Assembly: GCA_963580455.1 (NCBI GenBank)
Contig: OY756963.1
Coordinates: 27,733,555 to 27,797,554, forward strand
DNA length: 64,000 nucleotides
DNA from: Euonymus europaeus
Taxonomy: Eukaryota; Streptophyta; Magnoliopsida; Celastrales; Celastraceae
Direction: 5' to 3'
In this document: positions 11,361-22,069 of the stretch, piece after piece
Layout of the letters: every line of letters begins with the position of its first letter
Position numbering within the stretch: the first letter of the stretch is position 1
Program-made: the position numbers and the translations under genes
Notes under the pieces: model-generated
What the model was told of the DNA's origin: nothing
What the model saw: the letters and a program-made list of their open reading frames with translations, nothing else
The model's database searches: none

Positions 11361-12802
11361 AAAACAAAAAAATATGGTGTGAGTTTTTCAAATTAAATAT
11401 TTTATTTTTTTAAAATTTTAATTTTTCATGTGATTACTTACAAAGCATGCCATGCAAACTTGAGTTAATGTTGGGTTACAAATATTTTGGATATTTGGCA
11501 CGACCCAATAAAGTTGGGCTGTTCCGCCGTGAAGAGTATTAATTATTGCACCAAAGTATGGCCATCTACACATTTATGCTTTGCTTGGGATGAATATTTG
11601 TATAAGATATATATTTTGTATCTGTTGGAGAGGACGATTAAATTTCTGATCCCTTTTTCATCAAATTGACAAGTCTGTTGTTTTGGGGTCTGCATATTGT
11701 ACGAAGTATCATTTTCCATATAATTTTCTGAGAGCTTATATAAGCTTTGTAACTTCACCTTCCAAATCCACCTGGCTATCGATAGAGTTTGTCCTCCCTA
11801 ATTTCTCTTTGTAATATAATTTTACATTGAAAACATTTATTCTGATATACATACAGTACTGCATGTGTATATTACATACATAAGCTTTGCAGCCTTCACT
11901 CTTCAATTAACCCAATGAATTCAGGGGCACGAGAATTTACTTTGATGCACGACTTCAAACATCATTCATATGTTGGAGGAAAAAGGCTAGATGATGTGGT
12001 CCTCAACATTCTTATATCGTGGATTGATTCACTTTAGCAAGACTTTGGGCTCGAATTTATTTAATTTTCTAATGCGTTTTTTTTTTATAAAGCAAATACT
12101 CCGATTTGCAATAAGCCACCTTAAAAACCGAACTGGATTGGACCGGTTAAACCTTAACCAGTCATTAATATGGTTGAATTGGCTCATCATCATATCATCA
12201 AATAAACCGTAATAAATCTATAAAAGTAGACCCACCCATAATTCTCCCTTTCTTTTATCTTCTTCCCTTCTCTATTCAAACATCTTCTTTTCTTTCCTTT
12301 TGTGTTTCCTAGTTTAAATACAGTGGCAAGGAATCTTCGAGGATCTTTGCATTGATCCTTCTTCTCATATCTGGATTTGCATTGATCTAATGGAACCCAT
12401 GCAGTTAGCAATTTCTAGATCTGACCTTCGTAGGCACAGTGGTACTAATCTTGTAATTTTGTTTTTGATAATACTTTTTGTAATTTTATTTGGTTGTTTA
12501 TCCTCACCTACATAGGTGTTATTGTTCTCTCTTGTGTGGGAGTTTGTTATCTCCTCTGTGTTAGTGTTTCTCTCTTTTATGGAGTTTTGATCTCTCTTTG
12601 GAGAGTAGTTTTTCTTATGAAATATGACTAATATCTCAAATATATGGTTTGGTCTTAGTTACATCCAAAGACAAACGTTGATGATAAATCTCTCTCTCTC
12701 TAAAAACTTGTGATAATACAGTTCGCGGCTCAAACGTGTCTAATTAATGCACCATCCTAGCTAATATAAAAAATCATCCACAAAATTATATAAAATCATG
12801 TA
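11361..12802. other. Intergenic, nothing recognised
   Basis: Only short frames. There is a pyrimidine-rich stretch at 12240-12305 and a GTT/CTC-rich stretch around 12500-12620 that resemble untranslated leader sequence, but no adjoining coding region was found. Confidence 0.4.
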
Positions 12803-12942
12803 TTTGGCGGTGTATGTTTCTTTTTCTCAAATAATAGATTTCAGCATCTCAACAGTGGGACCTACATGAACTTTTGGTGGTGCATGTTTCTTTATTCTCA
12901 AATAATAGATTTGAGCATCTCAACAGTGGGACCTACGTGAAC
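12803..12942. repeat. 70-bp tandem duplication upstream of the BSP-like gene
   Basis: Two copies with about 90 percent identity by eye. Each runs TTGGNGGTGNATGTTTCTTT, then CAAATAATAGATTT, then CAACAGTGGGACCTAC. The second copy ends about 130 bp before the ATG at 13076, so it may fall within the promoter. Confidence 0.85.
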
Positions 12943-12981
12943 GTGATAGGTCATTCTCATGTTCCCACTGTTTCTTTTAAA

Positions 12982-12988
12982 TATATAA
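12982..12988 (+). promoter_or_regulatory. Possible TATA box of the BSP-like gene
   Basis: TATATAA about 90 bp before the ATG at 13076. Many AT-rich matches occur here by chance. Confidence 0.3.
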
Positions 12989-13075
12989 TTAATAGTTATT
13001 ATCTATGCAATATATACTAGCCAGCTGAATTGCTGAGCATTCTTGCTCCAATTTGCATATTATTTACACTCCAGT

Positions 13076-13693
13076 ATGGATGATAAACCCCTCTTACCCA
13101 CCACCACTACCACCGTCACAGCCACAACCGCCATAACATTACAAGACAATAGTAATAATAATTCAGCTGGCATCACTCTGCGGTTTCTCCTCATAATTTC
13201 CATGGGAATAATGTCCATATGGGCAAACTATGAAGCATCTAAAGGTTTTGACGTTGCAATCATTAACGACGCCGGAGACTCTCCCGCCGGGAAACGCTTC
13301 AAACTTTTCTACACATCCAATGACAAAGCCATACGCATTCTCCAAGACGCCAGTGCTGCTGTCCAAACCGTTCTCTACAAAAACAAGATCCCCCCACCGC
13401 CGCCGCAACACGTGACCCTCAGGCTGCTAGCGACCCATGAATTGAACAGCACGGTCACGGTGGAGCCCACAGAAAACAATGAGTTGATGTTCACTATTAA
13501 TATAAGCCCAAACCTACTATCAATGGACGGGCGTGATGATGGTGCTGCTTTCTTCAGGGCCGTTCAATGGGGCATGGCTCGCGTGTGGATATTGAATTCC
13601 AGGGCTCCGTCATGGGCGGTTGATGGTATGGTGGAGCATGTAAGTATGATGGGTGATTTTGGTGTTGTGGAGTCCCTGCGTTATTATTATTAA
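13076..13693 (+). CDS. Basic secretory protein (BSP)-like, HExxH lost, C-terminally truncated
   Basis: I take the ATG at 13076 (MDDKPLLP) as the start; the longer frame upstream would need a TTG. The 205-residue product has a T/N-rich cytosolic-type head and a single hydrophobic anchor at about 33-51. A lumenal or extracellular part follows that resembles the plant BSP fold (NDAGDSPAGKRFKLFY, VTLRLLATHELN, then SWAVDGMVEHV). In catalytic BSPs the region before that last motif contains HExxHxW; here it reads QWGMARVW (164-171), so zinc chemistry is unlikely. The frame stops soon after this block, although relatives run on for several tens of residues. Just downstream (about 13705-13780) GF-V-PRLDGW and DDRTAEGAVDKVC-like pieces appear in shifted frames, which suggests deletion and frameshift. 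It may be a recent pseudogene or a short functional paralogue. Confidence 0.65.
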   Translation: MDDKPLLPTTTTTVTATTAITLQDNSNNNSAGITLRFLLIISMGIMSIWANYEASKGFDVAIINDAGDSPAGKRFKLFYTSNDKAIRILQDASAAVQTVLYKNKIPPPPPQHVTLRLLATHELNSTVTVEPTENNELMFTINISPNLLSMDGRDDGAAFFRAVQWGMARVWILNSRAPSWAVDGMVEHVSMMGDFGVVESLRYYY

Positions 13694-13790
13694 TTGTGAT
13701 CAGGGTTTGTTAATCCAAGGCTTGATGGATGGTTTGGATGATCGGACAGCCGAAGGTGCGGTCGATAAAGTATGTAAGGCACAGGCATGA
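13694..13790 (+). pseudogene. Out-of-frame remnant of the BSP-like C-terminus
   Basis: After the TAA at 13691 the sequence still looks coding in two frames: GFVNPRLDGWF, then DDRTAEGAVDKVCKAQA before a stop. Related membrane-anchored BSP proteins end with a comparable G-F-hydrophobic, RLN, W-DRT pattern. This is inferred from memory of the family. Confidence 0.4.
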
Positions 13791-15029
13791 TGTATTATGT
13801 TAACTGCTGGCATATATGTTTATGCAATGTCCCCTCCCTTGTAATTAAAGCGGTTAGGTGTTAGTCTCCGCTCCCCACTCTCCACATGGGATTGGAAAGA
13901 GTGGATAAGGACTACTGCAGTCTACTTCACCTCTCCAAACTACAAATTATATCATAATATTATGTATCTATCATTCACAACTCCGATGTGCAAACTTAAG
14001 AGTATCAATTTGACCTGTAAAATGTTTGAATCCTCAAAAATATATTAGAAACAATGCTTTAGGTTTTTAGAGTTTTCTTTCAAATGCCATAAAATTGTAT
14101 CAATCAGAGCTCAAATTCGTGAGTCATTGTTGTTCGATCACACTGACATAAAAAACACATATATCTTGTTAAAGAGATGTTGGGACTCGCTATCCTTTTC
14201 GTTTAAATCCTAAACCGTAAAATCTTAAAAATCATAAACCCCAAAACTCTTAATCGCAAATCCTAAATCCTAAATTCCTAAACCCTAAAACCCCCACACA
14301 CATATATATATTTATTTATATATTGTGTTATCATTAAGATAGTAGAAAACTCACATTATTCAAATATGAGCATATTAATTTGACTAGTAACATTATCATC
14401 TTAATACAAAATAATTTTTCTAAGAACTATTTGCAAGATTACGAGACAGTTATTGACAACAAAAAATATCATACAAAAAAAAATAAGAAATCAACACAAT
14501 ATTTAAAAGAGAGAGGAAAAAAAAGAGAAGAAAAGAAAATGATCTCAATGAAGAGAGTGATTTAAAAAATGAGAGAGGAAAAAAGAGTAGAAGAAAGTGA
14601 TCTCAAGAGGAAAAAAAGTGATCTAAAAAAAAAGAGTAAAAATATAGTTTAAACTAGTGAACTGAAGGGTTAAGGGTAGTTCAATCAATAAAAATATATT
14701 TTAAACTTATAGTCCTTATTGAAATTTATTTTAATTTCTCATGAACTTTATGATTAATGAAAAAAAAGATTGTCCTTATTTAAATACAAATTTATTTTGA
14801 GGAATTTATGGCTAAAAACCCTCTTTTTTTTATACCAGGCCAAGCATATATGGCATTTGTTGTTTTGTTGAATTTTTTAATAATAAATTAAAATTTTGGA
14901 ATTGAAATAGCTAGGTAGCTAGGATTTGTATGGAAAAAAAAATCCCTGATGTTTTTGTGAAAGGAAAAATCAGCAACTATTTAGAGCCGGTCTTGAATTA
15001 AGATATAATGTGCGCAATAGGAATACGAT
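13791..15029. other. AT-rich intergenic with telomere-like motif cluster
   Basis: At about 14203-14296 there are repeated CCTAAA/CCCTAAA-type words (CCTAAACC, CCTAAATCCTAAATTCC, CCTAAACCCTAAAACCCCC). The rest is A-rich with GAGAGAGGAAAA runs (14510-14640) and no gene. Confidence 0.5.
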
Positions 15030-15164
15030 GACTATATAGTTGGAAACTATCCTTGATTGAAGGAAGTTCTTGTTTTATTAGGAGTTACCTTCTTGGTTAT
15101 ATGACTCGGAATAGGATTCCTCATGTAAGGAGGTCATTTCTTAATATATCTCCAAGAAGTCTAA
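15030..15164. repeat. LTR fragment, direct copy of 24605-24718
   Basis: Shares CTTGATTGAAGGAAGTTCTTG, TTTATTAGGAGTTACCTTCTTGGTT and CATGTAAGGAGGTCATTTCTTAAT-like blocks with 24605-24718, in the same orientation. Its right side is cut by the Tourist-like insertion at 15165. I infer that the two copies are the LTR remnants of the gypsy element lying between them. Confidence 0.65.
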
Positions 15165-15875
15165 GGGGTCGTTTGGTTTTTAGAATGGTTTGAGAGGGAA
15201 TGGGAATGGGAATGAGAATAGGAATGAGAATGAGAATGAGAGTGAGAATGATATTTTGATTCTCACGTTTGGTATATATAAAAACTGGGAATCACGTTTG
15301 GTATATATAAAAACTGGGAATGAGAATGGGAATGAAGTTGTGTTTTGTCCATTATGTCCCTCATTTACAATTATGTATAATCAATATATTTTATTTGTGC
15401 ATTTATAATTATATATAATTAACAAATTAAAATAAAATGGAGTCAAAATTATATAATTAACAAATTATAATAACTAACAAATTAAAATAAAATAAAATAT
15501 ATTAATTAATATTAATTTATCAAAATATATAATTAATATTTACAAATTAAAGTTAACAAATTAACAAAATTAAAATTAATAAATTATATAATTAACAAAT
15601 TAAAATAAAATAAAATATATTAATTAATATTTATTTATCAAAATATATTAATTAATATTTATTTGAGGACAAAATAGTCATTTTGTCCTCTATTCCACAT
15701 GGAATGCTTCATTCCCACATAAAAATGTGGGAATGAAAATTGATGAGAGAGAGATGAGGGAATGGAATGGAGTATTCCATTCTCTCAATTTTTTTTAACA
15801 CCAAATGATGGAATGGAATACCCCATTCCATAAACCACTCTTATTCCACCTCCATTCTCACAACCAAACATCACC
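15165..15875. mobile_element. Tourist-like (PIF/Harbinger) MITE, 711 bp
   Basis: Imperfect ends GGGGTCGTTTGGTT and AACCAAACATCACC, flanked by TAA at 15162-15164 and 15876-15878, the target preference of PIF/Harbinger. The left subterminal part has GGGAATGAGAAT-type repeats and a duplicated CACGTTTGGTATATATAAAA unit (15264-15318). The core is AT-rich with ATTAACAAATTAAAATAAAAT repeats. The right subterminal part has TGGAATGG words. No coding capacity. Confidence 0.75.
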
Positions 15876-16015
15876 TAAGTGATTGGTCAATTGATTTGAC
15901 CAATGGCAGGTATGTAGTTCTTCGAGCTTTGGAAATTGCTCCACCATGATTGCTTAGTCGTTATCTGAGGAATGTATTAAATGGTATGGATCTGATCAAC
16001 ATGAGATGTGTGGCT

Positions 16016-16075
16016 AAGGATCTCCTTAGTTTTTTTCAAGTAATAAATCTTTATCTTATTGATCAAAAAAAAAAA
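16016..16075 (+). mobile_element. 60-bp 5'-truncated LINE/SINE tail
   Basis: A 60-bp insert ending AATAAATCTTTATCTTATTGATC plus 11 A is flanked by identical 15-bp copies of ATGAGATGTGTGGCT (16001-16015 and 16076-16090). A long variable-length duplication plus a poly(A) end is the mark of target-primed reverse transcription. The insert is too short to name the family. Confidence 0.85.
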
Positions 16076-17817
16076 ATGAGATGTGTGGCTTGCATCTAAG
16101 GAGAGGGTGTATGGCTCATATGTGAGGATGTGCACGAAAGGTCTCTTCATTGCCGTATTCCCTTATAAATAGGGAAGAAGTCGTTTTCATTTATTTACTT
16201 TTGAAGCTTTTTTAGAGCCTCGAGCAATCCTCATCCGGGCCTCCTTTTCTCCTGAGATTTCACTTCTCCGAGCAAGATCCCTCCTTCGATTTATTTCTTA
16301 GGGTACGAAAAAATATTTCCTCCCTCTCCTTCAAATAGTTTAGATCATGTGTTAGAGTACACCGAGGAAGGACTTTCCTTGAATGCTTCTGTTGTTAGGT
16401 CTCTTCTAGCAAGGAGAATTTTGAGCATTCTTATGTGGTCCCTCTAGCGGCTGCTCGTGCTATTAGTGATGAATCAGTGGAGTGCATCCTTGTAGGCTTG
16501 TTCTTACTGGATCTTCACCTTTTCGTCACCATCGTGGAGAGTTCGCTATTTCTACCACTTCCCTTTAGGATGAAGCTTGATTCCTTTTACTACAATCGTT
16601 ACTAGCTTTGATATCTGTCCAGCTTGTTTGGCCTCCAATTGTTGTGTATTTCTTAGTACCATGTTACATTACTATGCCCAGTTTAGGGTTTCTTTTGTTT
16701 TCTTTCGATATTCTCCAACATATCTTTTCTCTTTGTCGGGCACTAAAGAACCCCAAAATTTGCTATTTAAAATTTAAGAGGAGATGGTTGTTTGAAAGTA
16801 TGCCTCATTCAACCATGATGGGAAGTTATACTTCATCTTTCACGAACTTCCTTTGCCTGAGGGTGAGGAGTTTTTGTTTCCAACAAGCTAGGTTCTCCCT
16901 AAGTTTAACAAATTTAAGCAGATCCCCCAACTACTTGTTGAAGATCTTGGCTTGTATTTGGATTTAAATATGCTTTTACCCTTCCTACAATCCTCTCATC
17001 TACTCTGCTGGCGACTTCACACGGATGCACGAGTCCGAGCAAGTTATGAGAAACGGGGGTTTATTTGTTTGTTACATGTTTACCAGTATTCATGACTTTT
17101 TATTCATCCTTTTGCAAATACTTCTAGTGCCAACAACTACTTAAGGCTGCAAAAGAAGGCTGCTCAGCTGAGAAAGAGAAATAAAACTTTTGGCACTGCT
17201 GGCTCGAGCAAGCGAGTTGCTTCTTCCAAGAATGTGGAAAGGTTGGATGAGGTTTAATTTTCTCGGGGAACTTCTTCTTCGAGGATGACAGACATTCATG
17301 TCTCGAGGTGGAGGGGTTCTTATCGTTGATAGTACCTCTAATCCTCATATTGATTTAGAGATGGTGAAGAAGTTATTCATTCATTCTAATCAGCACTGGG
17401 CTGGTCGACTATCTACCAAGGAAAAGATCTCTTGATCTGTGGCAAAGTTGATAAAGGTAAGTATTTTTTTTTTCAAAATGATTTTATCTTTTTCATCATT
17501 GTTTTGCCTAACAATAGTACTCTGTTATTGCAACTAACCTCTCACTTTGACGGTCTTGCTCAAGACATCCAATATTTGGAGTCTCATAACAGTGTTGTCG
17601 AGAGAGAGGTTTTCTCACTTAAAAGGATTACGGTCAGTTTGAGGAGGCCCTGCGACTATCTTGGTTGAAGGCCCAAAATTTTAAGGAGAGCAAGAAAGAG
17701 CTAAACACTTGGGTCACTAGTATTGAAGAGAAAGTGGCTCGACGAAAGAAAGTTGTTGAAGCCGAGGGTGCCTGACTATTTGAAGAGGATCCTCGACTGG
17801 GTTTCCAAGATTTTATT

Positions 17818-20221
17818 GCTGTTTGGGATTGCTGTGAAGTGCTGTGAGGTGTAAAACTGTGGTGCTGTGAGGTGCGTTCGGACGCAGTTTTGCGTTTGGC
17901 GCGTCAATTTTAAAACTGTGGTGCTGTGTGTTAGAACGCAGATTAGCGTTTGGCGTTCAGAACGCGGTTTTACATTCAACATATTAAAATGTTATTTTGT
18001 TCAAATTACTACTAAATTAACTTACAAATGCTTTCAAATACATTATCCATACACAATAATACAAATAAAATACATACATAATCCTACATTAATCAAGGTA
18101 GTCCACTTTAATAACCGAGACCAACTTGTTCAATGAATCACTGAGATCAGCACGAACTTCAGATGCCCTCCGCCTCTTCTTCCCACGTGCTCCTGGTGTC
18201 ACTGTCCTCCTCCTTTGTCGAGCTGGAGTAATTGGGGGGCTATTAACTTCAGCCTCTGCCTCTGCTGCAATGTCAAACTCTGGATCGGTGGACTCATCAG
18301 TGTACGAATCAATATCCACATTCGCCCCAGTGCTTGATCTCCTTCTTCGCTCTGGTTCAGCATGATCAACACCCCTTGATGATGCTCCCGGTATGTAGGC
18401 ATATTCACCAGTGGCACATAAACCACTAAATAGGAACTCCAACTCTTCCAAATTCTCAGGTCCTGCCAGGCGAAACTTAGCAACTTTTTTGTCCTCCTGA
18501 AAAACATTAAAAAGAATAAGTGACAATGAGTAATGAAACCAGAATTACGTATTACTAAGATGAATCAAACCATGCATAAACATTGTAGTTTAGCTTAATT
18601 CTCCTCTCCCACCATTCATTGTCTGCAAGAATGGTGTTGCGCACAGGGTCCCACCCAGTCCCAGTGTCATGAAGTTTCAACTTCTGCCACAGTTTATAAT
18701 CTTTCTTCAAATTATCCCATTTATTCTTCATCTGTGGTTGATCATACCTTTTCCCAGTTTTTTCTGCAAATCTGACAACTATTTTTTGCCACCCATCCTT
18801 GGTGAAGTGTGATCCGGGCCTCCTACCGGCCTTCACTTGTTCAACACAGAGATTCACAAATATTTTTGTTTGGGCGGAGTCCCAATTAGCCTTGTCTGTC
18901 CCTTGACTAGATTGTGTAGGAGGTGGGGTGGTAGTACTCATACTAGTAGCATGCATAGATAATAAATCACACAGCAATCAATATATAATGCGAAATTGAA
19001 AGTGAAGAGAGAAGTATAGTGTGAAACAATGTCAAAGGATTCACTTCTGCCTAAACACAACAAGTACTCAGTTAACATGCTCCAATAAAATTATCTCAAT
19101 AATTAAAATTCTGCTTAAGCACAACAACTCAATGGCCCACAGAGTTGTTAATTCATCACAAGAGATCAGGCCACTATTTTTGGATAGACTCATCACAGGG
19201 ATGCAAAATATACAATGTCTGAAGAAAATTCCAATCTATATAGAGTATATGTAAAAAAATAGTCAAAGGAACATCAGTCTTCAAGTTTAATTGAAAATAC
19301 ACAAAGATAATCCTGCCATCTGATTTCCTTCAGATTTTTCAACTGCTTGATGACAGTCTCTGTCTCCATAGAGAGGCACGGACGAACAACGTGCATATAG
19401 ATGTAATAAGAACCATCAAAGTGAGGTATCACCAACCAGCAGACAATCATTAGCTTAATGTAAAACCATAATGGTATACTGACAGAAACTCAAACAACAA
19501 AAATAAATGCCTAAAAGGACAAAGAAAAAAAAAGATGAATCACACAGCTCTTTGTTTCTCCATAAAAGTACCCAACCAACTTAGATCAGATCTTCAAGTC
19601 TGAAACTTCTTTTGGAATCATCCTAAGGTCTATGAAAGGAAAATAAAATCATCATGTGAATCATTTTACGTTACTATGAATCACTATCGATGAGACTTTC
19701 AGGGTTTGATGAATAGTCTAGGAGCAAAAAACCCTAGGATTTCACATATGAAATACGAAAAATATATCAAGTAATACAATCCAATAACTACACAGAGATC
19801 AATAAGTGCATGAGAGGGACAAGATAGAAGAATACAGAGCTAAAGGATAAACAAGGGGTGAAGGGGGTATGACTCACTTACCTCTAATACTGGTAGAAGC
19901 AGGCGACTTTGCGGCTGGTTCGTCTGCGAAGAATGCACAGATCGACGGAAGTTAGAGGAGGGAGACAATTACGGAGATATAGACAGAGAGAGAGAAAGAG
20001 GAAAACAAGGGGCAGTAACTTACCTGAATCGCCGTCGACGGAGGTGCGGCTGCTCGTGAAGAAGCTTCGTTTACGAAACTGATTTCAAAACTAGTCTGTG
20101 AAAGAAAGGGGGAGAAACGTGATTTAACTGTGCTGGACCGCGTGTGGGCTCCAAACGGTTTTAGGCCCATTGCGTTTAGTCTTGACGTGAACGTTAGCCC
20201 GTGAACGTGAGCCCAAACAGG
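17818..20221. mobile_element. PIF/Harbinger-like element carrying a Myb/SANT gene
   Basis: The left end GCTGTTTGGGATTGC and right end GAGCCCAAACAGG are inverse over CTGTTTGGG. The left flank ends TTATT and the right flank begins TTAAT, close to a TTA target, though not cleanly aligned. Subterminal regions contain repeated AACGC/GCGTT words (GTGCTGTGAGGTGCGTTCGGACGC on the left, ACGTGAACGTTAGCCC on the right). The only gene is the Myb/SANT-like protein at 18089-18956. No DDE transposase was seen, so the copy is probably non-autonomous. Inserted in the gypsy ORF. Confidence 0.65.
18089..18956 (-). CDS. Harbinger-associated Myb/SANT-like DNA-binding protein
   Basis: Exon 1 starts at ATG 18956 or 18941 and encodes a Myb/SANT-like domain (WDSAQTKIFVNLCVEQV, HFTKDGWQKIVVRF, QMKNKWDNLKKDYKLWQKL, NEWWERRI). 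Exon 2 starts after a good acceptor (TTTTTCAG, first base 18496). It carries the acidic and basic tail, including LEELEFLFSGLCATGEYAYIPG and a KKRRR cluster, with a stop at 18089. This protein class binds Harbinger ends or partners with the transposase. The exon 1/intron junction is unclear: the frame runs into TAG TAA near 18560 just before a GTAATT donor, so one donor may be lost. Without that repair the gene would be split. Confidence 0.65.
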
Positions 20222-20483
20222 TTAATGGTTTCCCTGCGTTCAGCTTTATTCTTCAGCAATTGGGCTTCTTCAGCTATTAGGTCACGGTCAAATAGGCGAG
20301 AAGTTTTTTTTTGTTGGCAAGGGCATGACCTTGGATATCCTCAATGACCTATGCCCAAATCTTCCTCAAAAGATGATGAGTATGTGAGTAAAAAGGATAC
20401 ATATGAGCAATTCCTGACGGCACATTAGGCGGGGATGGTGGCGAGGATGAGGACATTGATAATTATGTTAATATAGAGGGTAG

Positions 20484-21456
20484 TGTTGGAAATAATGCAA
20501 TGCAAATATGAATCAAATTTACACAATGAATGATAGATCACATAGAACCAGTGGGTATACAAATTAGAATAACAAAAGTAACCAATGTTACCAAAGAACT
20601 AGATCGGTATGAAATCGGGAGATCGGAGTGAGGTATGCGAACTGCAAATCTCCTTAAGATGAAAATGCCCCAGCCACCGGTGTCAATACTAAAGTAGGCA
20701 AACACCTCCCAAGATACAACACTCCCTTCTAGCAGTAGGTGACATAAGTATACTTGTAGGCTCGTTCGAACCAAGAATAGAATGCACTCTCAGAAAGAAT
20801 TGTTGGCAAGATGAAAAGCTATGGAAAGAGAGTTTTGGCAAAGTAAAGCTTTGGAGAAAATGGTGTACCCTTTCCATACCATTTGGGCTACTATTTATAG
20901 TAGAACCCAAGGAAAATGAATTAAATCCAGTATTAAGCCGAATTAATATTGTAACGAAAATATTTGAATTAATTCCGTAACGGAAATTTTGAATTTCGAA
21001 TAAGCCTCATGTCCACATTCAACGAACCTGGGTAGTGGGCCAGTACAAAATATTAAGTCCAGATGGGCCACATAAGCCCGAGCCTGAGCCCACGTGTGTA
21101 TGTGTTTTAGTGAGCCCAAGCTCATTATGCAGAGCCTCTCTCCCTCACAAAAGCTTAGGTTCCATTGGGCCCAAGTCTTACATCTAACACTTAGGTTTAT
21201 AAATCCAAGTCACACAACACAATTATGAAATGTGGGATTCCCACATTTCTATTATTTTGCACTCAATATATCATGCTTAACATGACTACTTTGGAGTCAA
21301 TTTTCATTCAACCAAAAAATGGTTTTGGACAACCTTTAACCCCAATCTCTAGTCTTCATATTGAAGATTAGAACCCACTAAATTACATTCAACTAATACT
21401 CAATTAGTTGTAAATAATTATTGGTCAAATAGTGGTTGACCACCATTTTTCCAACA
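20484..21456. mobile_element. Solo LTR (copia-like ends), 973 bp, TSD GGTAG
   Basis: Begins TGTTGGAAATAATGC and ends ATTTTTCCAACA, with a perfect 5-bp duplication GGTAG at 20479-20483 and 21457-21461. No internal retrotransposon domains lie between, so it is a solo LTR left by LTR-LTR recombination. Inverted TGTTGG/CCAACA ends are typical of Ty1/copia. It interrupts the gypsy ORF; the reading frame on both sides joins around a Glu-Gly-Ser codon run. Confidence 0.88.
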
Positions 21457-21653
21457 GGTAGCCCATCAACCAACGTTCCTATCGAGGGCATACTCCACTC
21501 ATCCCTCTTCCCATTGATGTTTATCTCTTTTTATATTATGAACAATATTTTCACCCTTCTATGATCGTTTACTTTGTCTTAACCTTTTACTTTTATCAAG
21601 TTTCTTGTCGCTTTTCTTCTTATTGCTTATGTGAATGGACTGCATTTTTGCTT

Positions 21654-21817
21654 GATCATTGTAACTTAGAGAGGTCTAAGTTGTAATGCGGAACCGAGAT
21701 ATTTCTCGGTCATTATAACTAAGAAAGGTCTAATTTGTAAAGCGAAATCGAGGTATTGAACGATCATTGTAACTTATGGAGGTCAAAGTTATAATGTGAA
21801 ACTAAGAATTTTTCTCG
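21654..21817. repeat. Triplicated ~54-bp tandem repeat
   Basis: Three units begin GATCATTGTAACTTAGAG, GGTCATTATAACTAAGAA and GATCATTGTAACTTATGG. Each continues AGGTC-AAGTTGTAATG and ends near TTTCTCG. They lie in the space between the two convergent gypsy coding relics. Confidence 0.8.
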
Positions 21818-22069
21818 TTCTTTTTTTACAACGAGTGCTAGAAGAGTTTTTTATTTTATTTTATTTTAAGAACACGACTTTATTGAATTTGAAATCCTAG
21901 GTCTTATGCAATGGACGAGCTACTTTATTGAAATCTAGGTCTTAATTCCCACTAGAGAACATGAACTGCCATTAAAATCCTACATTTGAGCAAACAAAAA
22001 TGAAATCTTAAGTCTATATAAATGCTAGAAAGGGAAAACTAGATGTAATATGTGCGGAGTTTTTTCGCG

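Larger units (their letters stand above)
16130..21535 (+). pseudogene. Degenerate gypsy-type ORF (PF04195-like), plus strand, interrupted
   Basis: From about 16280 the plus strand shows coding-like stretches scattered over frames: PACLASN..FLSTMLHYYAQFRVS, FSLCRALKNPKICYLKF, LYFIFHELPLPEGEEFLF, then a K/R/S-rich linker and a coiled-coil stretch near 17540-17770. After the Harbinger element it resumes near 20330, with an acidic GGDGGEDEDIDNY stretch before the solo LTR at 20484 and a short tail to about 21535. The pattern resembles the plant gypsy-type transposon protein of Pfam PF04195. A TATA-like TATAAATAGG lies at about 16164. Many stops and frameshifts. It faces the minus-strand integrase relic at 22070-24165, so the two ORFs converge. 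Confidence 0.5.
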
